Positions 1 through 5,769 of a stretch of DNA of 15,663 bases are shown here, piece by piece. The position numbers were made by a program, and so were the translations under genes. The stretch covers positions 1-15,663 of the forward strand of contig CAZCAI010000122.1 of the NCBI GenBank assembly GCA_964496595.1, read 5' to 3'. Below the pieces are notes generated by a model. The model was not told the origin of the DNA. It was given only the letters and a program-made list of their open reading frames with translations, and searched no databases. This DNA is from JAAAOZ01 sp964496595 (lineage in GTDB: Bacteria; Chloroflexota; Anaerolineae; B4-G1; SLSP01). Within the stretch, counting starts at the first letter, position 1. Each line of letters starts with the position of its first letter.

Positions 1-143
1 TTGCCGGGGGCGAGGACTAAAGGCCTCTGGACAGGCCTGGCGGCCAACCTTCCTCGCAGAGCGAAGCCTCCTTTGGAGGCTCAACCCACTAGCCCGCAGG
101 GCTTGGTTCTCTTAGCCCGTGGACTTTATCCACGGGCGGTGAG
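1..143 (+). ncRNA. Probable ωRNA (TnpB guide RNA scaffold), right-end part
   Basis: No convincing protein is seen here; the stretch is a chain of stem-loops. GCGAGGA (10-16) pairs with TCCTCGC (51-57) and encloses an AGGCCT/AGGCCT hairpin (21-26/33-38). GCCTCC-TTT-GGAGGC (66-80), AGCCC-gca-GGGCT (91-103) and the 9-bp stem GCCCGTGGA-CTTTA-TCCACGGGC (115-137) follow. A final GC-rich stem with a CTTTA-type loop followed by GG is, from general knowledge, how the ωRNA scaffolds at the right ends of IS200/IS605 elements finish. In those elements the RNA overlaps the 3' end of tnpB, and the ~16-20 bases after the element end act as the guide. On that model the guide would start around 140-147. The exact element boundary is not determined. 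The fold is read directly; the ωRNA identity is inference. A riboswitch or other structured leader for the following binding-protein gene is the main alternative. Confidence 0.55.
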
Positions 144-146
144 GGT
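1..146 (+). mobile_element. Right end of a possible IS200/IS605-family (TnpB) element
   Basis: This entry covers the same stretch as the hairpin chain and states the mobile-element reading. The transposase or tnpB gene would lie to the left, outside the window. Frame 3 reads Ala-Gly-Gly-Glu-Asp-stop at bases 3-20, which resembles the short (C/A)GED-type tails of many TnpB proteins, but five residues prove nothing. IS605 elements have no terminal inverted repeats and make no target duplication, so no such marks are expected. The element could be decayed. Confidence 0.4.
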
Positions 147-231
147 AAAACTATTACCGAATTAATTTCTAGAAGCTCTTAAGACTCTACCCGAAATCCG
201 AAAGACCCCAGTTATATAAATACAGGAGGTT

Positions 232-1281
232 ATGATGAAAAACAAAGTGTTGCTGTGGCTATCCCTGGGATTGATTGTCAGCCTGGGGGTGGTGATAACC
301 GGCTGCTGGCAAACGCCGTCAGCCCCAGAAGGCGATGGCGCGCCGGAGGCGTTGACCTTCGCGTGGATTCCGAAGGCGCTGAACAACCCCGTCTTCGAGG
401 TGGGGCGCGACGGCGCTTTTATGAAGGCGGAGGAGTTGACCGCGCAGACCGAGACCGAGGTGGAGGTGCTCTACACAGCCTCGGTGGAATCGGATCCGGC
501 GGCGCAAGCGCGCGTGGTGGAGGATGTGATCGCCAAGGGCGTGGATGGCATCGGCATCTCGTGCAACGCCCCGGAGGCCTGCGTCGAACCGATCAACGCA
601 GCAGTCGCGGCGGGCATCCCGGTAATGACGTGGGATTCGGATGCGCCGGAGAGCGAGTGCTTCACCTATTTGGGCGTCAATAACTTCGAGGGTGGCCGCG
701 CGGCAGGTAGATTGCTGACGGCGTTTATGGGCGATTCCGGCAAGGTCGCGCTGTTGACCGGCGTGAAGGGCGCCTATAACCTGGAGGAGCGCATTCGAGG
801 GTTTGAGGATTACGTGGCGGATTACCCCGACATCGAGATCGTGGCAACCGTCTACTGCAACGACGACATCAACCAGGGCGTGGAGCTTGTCGAGGAGACC
901 ATGGCGATCTATCCCGACTTAGATGGCTGGTTCTTCGTGGGAATCTGGCCCCTCTTCGCGGAGCGCGGCTCGATGCCGCTGTGGGAATCGGCCGCACAGG
1001 AGCATGCCCTGGTCACCGTGGCCTTCGACACCCTGCCGGTGGAACTTGAATATCTCCAGGATGGTTACTTGGATGGCCTGGTGGGGCAGAAATATTGGGG
1101 CTGGGGCTACGATACCATCCAGATGCTCTACGACAAGATCGTGGAAGGCAAAGGGTTCCCCGATTGGACCGACTCCGGCATGGACATCGTCACCGAATGC
1201 AACGTGGACGTGATGGCCGAGATGTGGGAGACCAGCGACTTCACGCAGGAGTTGCCCGACCCCTACGAATGCCTGAGATAG
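232..1281 (+). CDS. Sugar ABC transporter substrate-binding lipoprotein
   Basis: This is the solute-binding protein of an ABC importer, of the periplasmic-binding-protein type 1 (ribose/rhizopine-like) family, acting at the outer face of the membrane. The 349-residue product starts with a basic tip (MMKNK), a hydrophobic stretch (6-22) and the lipobox I-T-G-C with Cys25, so it should be a lipid-anchored protein. The mature part has the family pattern: FAWIPKALNNPVFEVGRDG near 44-62, GVDGIGISCNAPEA near 103-116, TWDSDAP near 133-139, GVKGAYNLEERIRGF near 178-192 and VGQKYWGWGY near 284-293. An AGGAGGT ribosome site (224-230) lies next to two tandem ATGs; the second (235) has the better spacing. 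Several Cys remain in the mature protein (SCNAPEAC, ESECF, VYCND, TECNV, YECL), unusual for this family. No permease or ATPase gene is nearby, so the partner genes are elsewhere or were separated by the element upstream. The sugar cannot be named. Confidence 0.9.
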   Translation: MMKNKVLLWLSLGLIVSLGVVITGCWQTPSAPEGDGAPEALTFAWIPKALNNPVFEVGRDGAFMKAEELTAQTETEVEVLYTASVESDPAAQARVVEDVIAKGVDGIGISCNAPEACVEPINAAVAAGIPVMTWDSDAPESECFTYLGVNNFEGGRAAGRLLTAFMGDSGKVALLTGVKGAYNLEERIRGFEDYVADYPDIEIVATVYCNDDINQGVELVEETMAIYPDLDGWFFVGIWPLFAERGSMPLWESAAQEHALVTVAFDTLPVELEYLQDGYLDGLVGQKYWGWGYDTIQMLYDKIVEGKGFPDWTDSGMDIVTECNVDVMAEMWETSDFTQELPDPYECLR

Positions 1282-1345
1282 AAATCGAGTTTCACCGCTG
1301 AAACGACACCCTTCTACACCGGAGCAGGATCGCGCCGCGTTTCGG

Positions 1346-2449
1346 TTGATGGTGCTGTGTTCGCGCATCACGTGCGATGCCGCGCTCCACGAACGCATCG
1401 CGCGCCAGGCCGCCGCCCTCGATGCGCGAGCGTGGGGGATGTTGCCCCATCGGGCGGAGGCCCACGGGATTGCCCCGCTGCTCTATACGCACCTCAAGGC
1501 CGCGTCAGCGCCGGCGCCCGCCGAGGTACAACGCGCGCTGCGCGGCCTTACGTTGCGCCATCGCCTGGCGAATCGGGCGCGTATGTTAGAATTGCGCTCG
1601 ATCTTAGACCGCTTCGGCGCGGCGGGGATCAGCGTCTGCGTGCTCAAGGGCGCGGCGCTGGCCCATCTCATCTACCCGGCGCCCGGCCTGCGCCCGATGC
1701 GCGACGTTGATCTGCTTGTCCGGCCCTCGAAGGCGCGCCGGGCGCAGCGCATCCTGCGCGAGATGGGCTTCGCAGCGCCGCCCGCCGAAAGCGCCGACCT
1801 GCCCGACAAGCACATGGCGGCGGCTTCCCTAGATTTAGACGAGACAGGCTTCGTGCTCAGCGTTGAGGTACATCACAATCTCTTCCTGGCGACCTATCCC
1901 CTTTCAATGACGTTGGACGACCTGACCGGGCCGCCCCAAGCCTTCGACATCGACGGCCAGCCGGCCTACGCGCTGGGTCACGCCGATATGTTGTGGCACC
2001 TCTGCCATCACATGCGGCTTTCCTCGGGCGTCTTCGGCGCGAACCGGCTGATCTGGGCGGCGGACATCATCGGCTACGCCGAGCACTTCGCTTCGGAGAT
2101 CGATTGGGCGCAGTTGGCCGCGCGCTACCCCGTCGTGATCAACACCCTCTCGCTGCTGCATTTCCTCACACCGCTTTCGGAAAAGCTGCTGGCGTCCGCG
2201 CCCATTCCCTTCGGCGCGGCCCCGCGCGGCATCGGGCGGGAGTTCGTGGGCTGGCCGCGCACCTCGATAGCGGCGCAGCGCGAGAAGGGCGCCTGGGGCA
2301 TCCTGCGGGATACCTTCGCGCCGCCGGAGTGGTGGCTGCGCCTCTACTACGGCGTGGGAAGCGCTGCGCCGCTCTTCGCGACACGCTGGCTGCATCATCC
2401 CTGGCACATCCTGGGGTGGGTAGCCCATCTGATCCGCGGGGGATTCTAA
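1346..2449 (+). CDS. Nucleotidyltransferase family protein (NTP_transf_5-like)
   Basis: The protein belongs to the uncharacterised nucleotidyltransferase group found beside PqqD-like and HprK-like genes, and in some lasso-peptide clusters. Counting from the TTG at 1346 (367 residues), the core is VCVLKGAALAHLIY (97-110), then LRPMRDVDLLV (115-125). D120 and D122 would be the metal-binding pair of the polymerase-beta fold and K101-G102 the usual lead-in. A C-terminal helical part contains YALGHADMLWHLCHHM, typical of this group. The start is uncertain: the usual starts are TTG 1346 and ATG 1349, neither with a clear ribosome site. The frame stays open upstream to a TGA at 1274, and the upstream translation (TPEQDRAAF before the start) resembles the normal N-terminus, so initiation may be at the CTG at 1298 or at another weak start. 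The substrate is unknown. The gene lies 92 bases before the PqqD-like gene and is probably part of the same cassette. Confidence 0.82.
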   Translation: MMVLCSRITCDAALHERIARQAAALDARAWGMLPHRAEAHGIAPLLYTHLKAASAPAPAEVQRALRGLTLRHRLANRARMLELRSILDRFGAAGISVCVLKGAALAHLIYPAPGLRPMRDVDLLVRPSKARRAQRILREMGFAAPPAESADLPDKHMAAASLDLDETGFVLSVEVHHNLFLATYPLSMTLDDLTGPPQAFDIDGQPAYALGHADMLWHLCHHMRLSSGVFGANRLIWAADIIGYAEHFASEIDWAQLAARYPVVINTLSLLHFLTPLSEKLLASAPIPFGAAPRGIGREFVGWPRTSIAAQREKGAWGILRDTFAPPEWWLRLYYGVGSAAPLFATRWLHHPWHILGWVAHLIRGGF

Positions 2450-2454
2450 ATTGA

Positions 2455-2496
2455 ATTGTTTGTAGTCGGGCACGTATTGTTTGTAGTCAGGCATCC
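2455..2496 (+). repeat. Tandem pair of 21-base repeats in the NTase-PqqD gap
   Basis: Two adjacent copies begin with the same 13 bases, ATTGTTTGTAGTC (2455-2467 and 2476-2488), followed by G/A, GGCA and three differing bases; 17 of 21 positions match. They fill about half of the 92-base gap between the nucleotidyltransferase stop and the PqqD-like start. They could be operator half-sites or part of a dispersed intergenic repeat; this window alone does not decide. Confidence 0.7.
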
Positions 2497-2541
2497 ACTG
2501 CGCGATGAAATGGAGTGCCGTTGTCCCAAAATGGAGCTAAT

Positions 2542-2826
2542 ATGCCACACAGCACACAAAAGAAGCCCCGTCGCAATCCGGGCTATCACCTGGAGATGAT
2601 GGACGGTGAGCTGTTGATGTTCAATCCAGAAGAGACGCAGATTTTATACTGCAATCAGACCGCCTCGTTGATCTGGCAGCTCTGCGATGGAGAGCGGACG
2701 GTGCAGGAGATCGTCGAGATGCTGGTCGCCGCCTTCCCGGAGGCCGGGCGGCGCATCCGAGAAGAGGCGCCGGCGACGCTGGAGAAGTTCCGCCAGCACG
2801 GCGTCATCGAGTTCGTGGATGGATGA
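2542..2826 (+). CDS. PqqD-like peptide-binding protein
   Basis: This 94-residue protein has the PqqD fold pattern, the RiPP recognition element that holds the leader part of a precursor peptide for a modifying enzyme. The family signature runs over residues 35-61: LYCNQTASLIWQLCDGERTVQEIVEML. In words: Asn-x-Thr-Ala, then Ile-Trp-x-Leu-Cys-Asp-Gly, then Thr-Val-x-Glu-Ile. A winged-helix-like C-terminal helix and strand follow (LEKFRQHGVIEFV). A longer reading from GTG 2515 exists, but GGAG at 2533-2536 sits five bases before ATG 2542, which decides the start. The gene overlaps the next one by eight bases, so the two are probably translationally coupled. No radical SAM enzyme, cyclase or peptidase, the usual PqqD partners, is present. 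The likely partners are the nucleotidyltransferase and the HprK-like protein. Confidence 0.85.
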   Translation: MPHSTQKKPRRNPGYHLEMMDGELLMFNPEETQILYCNQTASLIWQLCDGERTVQEIVEMLVAAFPEAGRRIREEAPATLEKFRQHGVIEFVDG

Positions 2827-3721
2827 CGCGCCGTCGCTGCAACGGCGCCGGATCGTCTTGGGCGGCGTCGCCGTCGATGTCAGCGCTCGCGGCGCGCAAG
2901 CGACGTCGCTGATCGATTTTCTGCTCAGGCCCAAGGCCCGGCCTGGGGCTAGTCGCGTCGCCGCTTTGAGCGAGGAGGCCGACGGTGCTCCCCCTCTTCA
3001 CTACCATCTGACCTTCGATGATCGCGGTCTCGCCGCGCTGTGTCGTGATGGCGCGTTGATCTACACCGGCGAATCGCGGGGCGCGGTCGCTGAGCTTCTC
3101 CTGGGCGAGATCGGGCGTCACCTCGCGGCGTGCGCGCGCGCCGGCCCGATGTTCCACGCGGCGGGCGTCGCGCTCGACCAGGATCGCGGCGTGCTGCTGC
3201 CCGGCCTCATCGGCGCGGGCAAGACGACGCTGGCCGCGTGGCTGCTGGGAGGCCAGCAGCTCTCCTATCTGACTGATGAACTGGTCTTTGTGTCCCAAGA
3301 GGCCGCCACGATGCGCGGCTTTTCGCGTCCCCTGAACCTGAAATCGGGTGGCTGGGACGCGCTGCGCCCTCACCTCGCGGATATCGAAGCTTCTGGAAAG
3401 ACACTCTCCTATGATGGCGGCCTGCTCATCGCCCCCTCGGCGCTCACCTCGGCCCCGACGTGCGCGGCGGCCCCGCTCCGCTTGATCCTCTTCCCGCACT
3501 ACGCGCCGGACGCCGAATTTGAGCTGCGACCGCTCTCCAAAGCGCGGGCCAGCTTGCGCTTGATGAGCTGTTTAGTCAACGCCCGCAATCTGCCCGGTCA
3601 TGGCCTGTCCGAGGTCACGCGCCTGGCGCGGCGCGTCCCCGCTTACGACCTCCATTACGCCCGGCTGGATCAGTTAGCGGAGCGCCTGGCGCCGTTCTTG
3701 GCGGAACATCTGTGGGAATAG
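2819..3721 (+). CDS. HPr kinase/phosphorylase-related P-loop protein
   Basis: This 300-residue protein resembles the kinase domain of HPr kinase/phosphorylase, and in particular the HprK-related proteins found next to PqqD-like and nucleotidyltransferase genes. The Walker A loop is PGLIGAGKTT (128-137), preceded by FHAAGVALD (112-120), the strand that normally leads into it. The acidic pair in LTDELVFV (151-158, D153-E154) matches the Walker B region. No HPr (ptsH) gene is nearby, so the substrate is unlikely to be HPr. Homologues in lasso-peptide clusters (the paeninodin kinase, for example) phosphorylate a precursor peptide. ATG 2819 lies inside the end of the PqqD-like gene with only a weak ribosome site, which suggests translational coupling. 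The frame is open further upstream within that gene, but the start at MDDAPSLQRRR gives the normal length. Confidence 0.82.
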   Translation: MDDAPSLQRRRIVLGGVAVDVSARGAQATSLIDFLLRPKARPGASRVAALSEEADGAPPLHYHLTFDDRGLAALCRDGALIYTGESRGAVAELLLGEIGRHLAACARAGPMFHAAGVALDQDRGVLLPGLIGAGKTTLAAWLLGGQQLSYLTDELVFVSQEAATMRGFSRPLNLKSGGWDALRPHLADIEASGKTLSYDGGLLIAPSALTSAPTCAAAPLRLILFPHYAPDAEFELRPLSKARASLRLMSCLVNARNLPGHGLSEVTRLARRVPAYDLHYARLDQLAERLAPFLAEHLWE

Positions 3722-3723
3722 CA

Positions 3724-3751
3724 TTGCGGGGATGATCTCCTGTGTTATACT
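3724..3751 (+). promoter_or_regulatory. Probable σ70-type promoter of the Tat-protein gene
   Basis: TTGCGG (3724-3729) and TATACT (3746-3751) are 16 bases apart. A TG one base before the -10 (3743-3744) makes it an extended -10 element. It lies just after the stop of the HprK-like gene and would give a leader of roughly 75 bases before ATG 3834. This suggests that the Tat-protein gene can be transcribed apart from the cassette. Confidence 0.45.
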
Positions 3752-3833
3752 GACTTTGGTTGGATTGTCTGTTGTTATGATGGGCGTTCTTGAGGAAATT
3801 CAGGGACGTCCTTTACCAGGAAAGGAGCAAACC

Positions 3834-4403
3834 ATGGAATGTCACGCTGATAAGAACTTATCACCCGAAGAGCATGAGAAGCGCACGCTGAGCCGTCGCG
3901 ATCTGTTGAAGGCCCTGTTGGCCTCCGGCGGCGTGGCCGCGACCTCGATGTTGTTGCCGTGCGAGTGGACGTCGCCGGATGTAGAGGTGGGCGTCTTGCC
4001 CGCTCACGCCCAGGTCTCGCCCACGGCCACCCCCCATCCGACGCCGACGCCGGTCACGGGCGCCATCGTGGGCTGCTACGCGATGAATGCCGCTGGCGGC
4101 GGCAGCATCGCGCCTACCTCCACGCTGCGTACCCACGCCGATGTGATGCAACCCGTCGATCCGAGCGGCATCACGCTGCGCCGGACGATCATCCTGAACG
4201 AGTCAGGCCATCCTCAAAACGGCACGGTGGACGTGACCACGGGCGATACCGATGCGGATGGACGATTTTCGCCGCCAGACTTCGACTTGAGCACCATCTC
4301 GTCACCCATCTCCCCGGGGAATGATCGCATCCGCGTGCACTGGGAGTTCGTCGATCCCACCGATGGCACCAACGATTGCCAGAACAACATCGATGTGGTG
4401 TGA
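3834..4403 (+). CDS. Tat-exported protein of unknown function, candidate cassette substrate
   Basis: I cannot assign a function. The 189-residue product begins with a 19-residue polar stretch, then a twin-arginine motif SRRDLLK (20-26) and a hydrophobic helix (27-42). A segment PCEWTSPDVEVGVLPAHAQ (42-60) follows, whose AHA (57-59) before Gln60 fits a signal-peptidase site. Then come a Pro/Thr linker (SPTATPHPTPTP) and about 115 residues that look β-rich, with an Asp-rich turn GDTDADGRF (137-145), ending at DVV. Two Cys (81 and 182) could close a disulfide after export. From memory, short Tat proteins with a W-x-x-P-x-V-x-V-G-V-LPAHAQ segment recur in Chloroflexota; this needs checking. AAAGGAG (3821-3827) lies six bases before ATG 3834 and fixes the start; the ATG at 3732 overlaps the promoter. 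It directly follows the cassette and lies 20 bases before the Mrr gene. Confidence 0.75.
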   Translation: MECHADKNLSPEEHEKRTLSRRDLLKALLASGGVAATSMLLPCEWTSPDVEVGVLPAHAQVSPTATPHPTPTPVTGAIVGCYAMNAAGGGSIAPTSTLRTHADVMQPVDPSGITLRRTIILNESGHPQNGTVDVTTGDTDADGRFSPPDFDLSTISSPISPGNDRIRVHWEFVDPTDGTNDCQNNIDVV

Positions 4404-4423
4404 GGGAAGCATAGGGAGGATAG

Positions 4424-5281
4424 ATGGCTGACGTGGACGTTCCCACCTCTGTTGAACTGATGAATCCGCTGATCCAGGCGCTTAAAGAGCTTGGAGAATC
4501 CGGCACGATTGAGGAAATCAACAACAAGACCATCGAAGTCGCTAATCTTTCTGATGACCAGACGGAAATGCTTCATAAGCCGGAGAAGGGCGGAGGCCAG
4601 ACTGAGATTGAGTATCGGCTGGGGTGGACGAGAACGTACTTGAAGAAGTATGGGATTTTGGAAAACTCTAGCCGAGGTGTGTGGGCGCTTACACCCAAGG
4701 GGCGAAGTGTGGCTCGTGTCGATCCAAGGAAGGTAAGACGTTTTGTCCAACAGCAGTCCAGAAAAGCGCGCGAGAAATCCGAAGAGACTGAGTTAACTGA
4801 GTTAGAGGGAGAGACTTCTTGGCGAGATGAATTGCTGGAGACACTTTTGGAGATGGAGCCATCGGCCTTTGAGCGCCTTGTTCAAAGGCTATTGCGGGAA
4901 TCAGGCTTTATCAAGGTTGAAGTGACAGGTCGCAGCGGGGATGGCGGCGTTGACGGCAAGGGCGTTATGCGTCTGGGTGGGTTGCTCAGTTTCCGCGTCA
5001 TATTCCAATGCAAACGATATCGCGGTTCAGTTTCCGTGAGTCATGTCAGAGATTTTCGGGGAGCAATGGTGGGGCGCGCGGATAAAGGATTGCTGATCAC
5101 CACGGGTAATTTCACGCGTGAAGCGATGCGGGAGGCTGTGCGGGACGGCGCGCCAGCCATCGATTTGATCGATGGCGATTTGCTGATGGATAAGCTCCAG
5201 GAGCTTGGATTAGGCGTCTGCACCAAGGTGGTTCAAAAAGAGCAAATCAGTGTGGATCGACGGTGGTTTTATAGCATCTGA
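4424..5281 (+). CDS. mrr: Mrr-type restriction endonuclease
   Basis: The product is a 285-residue Mrr-like enzyme, a type IV restriction nuclease that cuts modified DNA. Residues 12-100 form the winged-helix Mrr N-terminal domain (PLIQALKELGESGTIEEI through GVWALTPKGR). A charged linker covers about 101-135. The catalytic domain spans 145-265: AFERLVQRLLRESGF, then GRSGDGGVDG with D177, FQCKRY with Q195 and K197 (the D-QxK nuclease signature), and GLLITTGNFTREA. GGGAGGA (4414-4420) sits just before the ATG. The 20-base gap after the Tat-protein gene suggests co-transcription. No methylase or specificity gene is present, as expected for a stand-alone type IV enzyme. Codon use is less GC-biased than in the genes on both sides, which suggests separate acquisition. 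Catalytic residues are intact, so it should be active. Confidence 0.9.
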   Translation: MADVDVPTSVELMNPLIQALKELGESGTIEEINNKTIEVANLSDDQTEMLHKPEKGGGQTEIEYRLGWTRTYLKKYGILENSSRGVWALTPKGRSVARVDPRKVRRFVQQQSRKAREKSEETELTELEGETSWRDELLETLLEMEPSAFERLVQRLLRESGFIKVEVTGRSGDGGVDGKGVMRLGGLLSFRVIFQCKRYRGSVSVSHVRDFRGAMVGRADKGLLITTGNFTREAMREAVRDGAPAIDLIDGDLLMDKLQELGLGVCTKVVQKEQISVDRRWFYSI

Positions 5282-5308
5282 CTGATACATTGTGGATACT
5301 CGCGAAAA

Positions 5309-5353
5309 AACACCCCCCGCCAATTTTGTTTTTGATCGATGGCGGGGGGTGTT
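5309..5353. terminator. Strong 14-bp stem-loop after mrr, likely terminator
   Basis: AACACCCCCCGCCA (5309-5322) pairs perfectly with TGGCGGGGGGTGTT (5340-5353) around a 17-base loop. It lies 28 bases after the mrr stop. The uninterrupted run (AAAAAA, 5305-5310) is on the left side, so a U-tract would follow the hairpin only in - strand transcripts; on the + strand it is followed by TTCTCGTCT, a poor U-tract. It may still stop or pause mrr transcription by stem strength, or insulate in both directions. Confidence 0.7.
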
Positions 5354-5369
5354 CTCGTCTCATGATCGT

Positions 5370-5389
5370 AAAGCATGCGCGCATGCTTT
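5370..5389. promoter_or_regulatory. 20-base perfect palindrome, candidate operator
   Basis: AAAGCATGCG followed directly by CGCATGCTTT is a perfect dyad with no spacer. It ends within the candidate -35 box of the toxin-antitoxin promoter. Autoregulated VapBC operons are bound by their own antitoxin complex at such dyads, so this is the most likely operator. Binding by another dimeric regulator, or a hairpin role, cannot be excluded. Confidence 0.55.
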
Positions 5390-5416
5390 GCACTCTTCGA
5401 CAAAATGATGTACACT
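5388..5416 (+). promoter_or_regulatory. Possible promoter of the toxin-antitoxin operon
   Basis: TTGCAC (5388-5393) and TACACT (5411-5416) are 17 bases apart, directly after the palindrome. Both boxes match the consensus only in part. The rest of the gap to the antitoxin start (5417-5499) shows nothing I recognise apart from the ribosome site AAGGAG (5488-5493). Confidence 0.4.
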
Positions 5417-5499
5417 ATCTAGGTGTAAGATGAGCTTGTGTTTGGACTCACGCAAGAGGCGCTCGATGTGCAGGAGAGTGTGAAAACAAGGAGTGTGCT

Positions 5500-5769
5500 A
5501 TGATGAAGCGACAACTTGAGGTTGACTTAGTGAACGTTGTCCGGGATTTACCTTCAGACAAGGTCAACGAGGTCATAGATTTTGCAAATTACTTGCGCGG
5601 CAAATATTCGCCTGATATGCCGCGACGCGGATCGGCCCAAGCGCTGTTGCAGGTTATGGAGCAAGTTGGCCCTTTGCAGTTTGCGCCTGGAGAATTAGAG
5701 GAACGTTTGGCTGAAATTCAGACGATGCGTGAAATGGATATGCAAGATAATGACCGACTATCTACTTGA
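5500..5769 (+). CDS. VapB-type antitoxin (DUF2281-like)
   Basis: The 89-residue protein is the likely antitoxin of the PIN-domain toxin that follows. Residues 1-38 have the pattern of the DUF2281 antitoxin group: VVRDLPSDKVNEVIDFANYLRGKY, a Leu-Pro turn followed by an amphipathic helix. The C-terminal half (LLQVMEQVGPLQFAPGELEERLAEIQTM) is acidic and helical and would cover the toxin's active site. AAGGAG (5488-5493) is six bases before the first ATG; a second ATG follows directly. The gene overlaps the toxin gene by 20 bases. It could act as the DNA-binding repressor of its own promoter, together with the toxin, at the upstream palindrome. Confidence 0.75.
   Translation: MMKRQLEVDLVNVVRDLPSDKVNEVIDFANYLRGKYSPDMPRRGSAQALLQVMEQVGPLQFAPGELEERLAEIQTMREMDMQDNDRLST

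Noticed and set aside
1..162. Frame 1 open reading (54 codons to a TAA) as the tail of an upstream gene
   Set aside because: The translation is low-complexity Pro/Leu/Arg without a domain, and the bases form paired stems better explained as structured RNA; it cannot be fully excluded because the gene would begin outside the window.
2687..2818. Longer N-terminus for the HprK-like protein
   Set aside because: The added residues are the PqqD-like gene read in another frame (Arg/Ser-rich); ATG 2819 gives a normal-length protein.
3732..3833. Start of the Tat protein at 3732
   Set aside because: It would place the start within the promoter-like sequence and add a second hydrophobic segment before the Tat motif; ATG 3834 has a good ribosome site.
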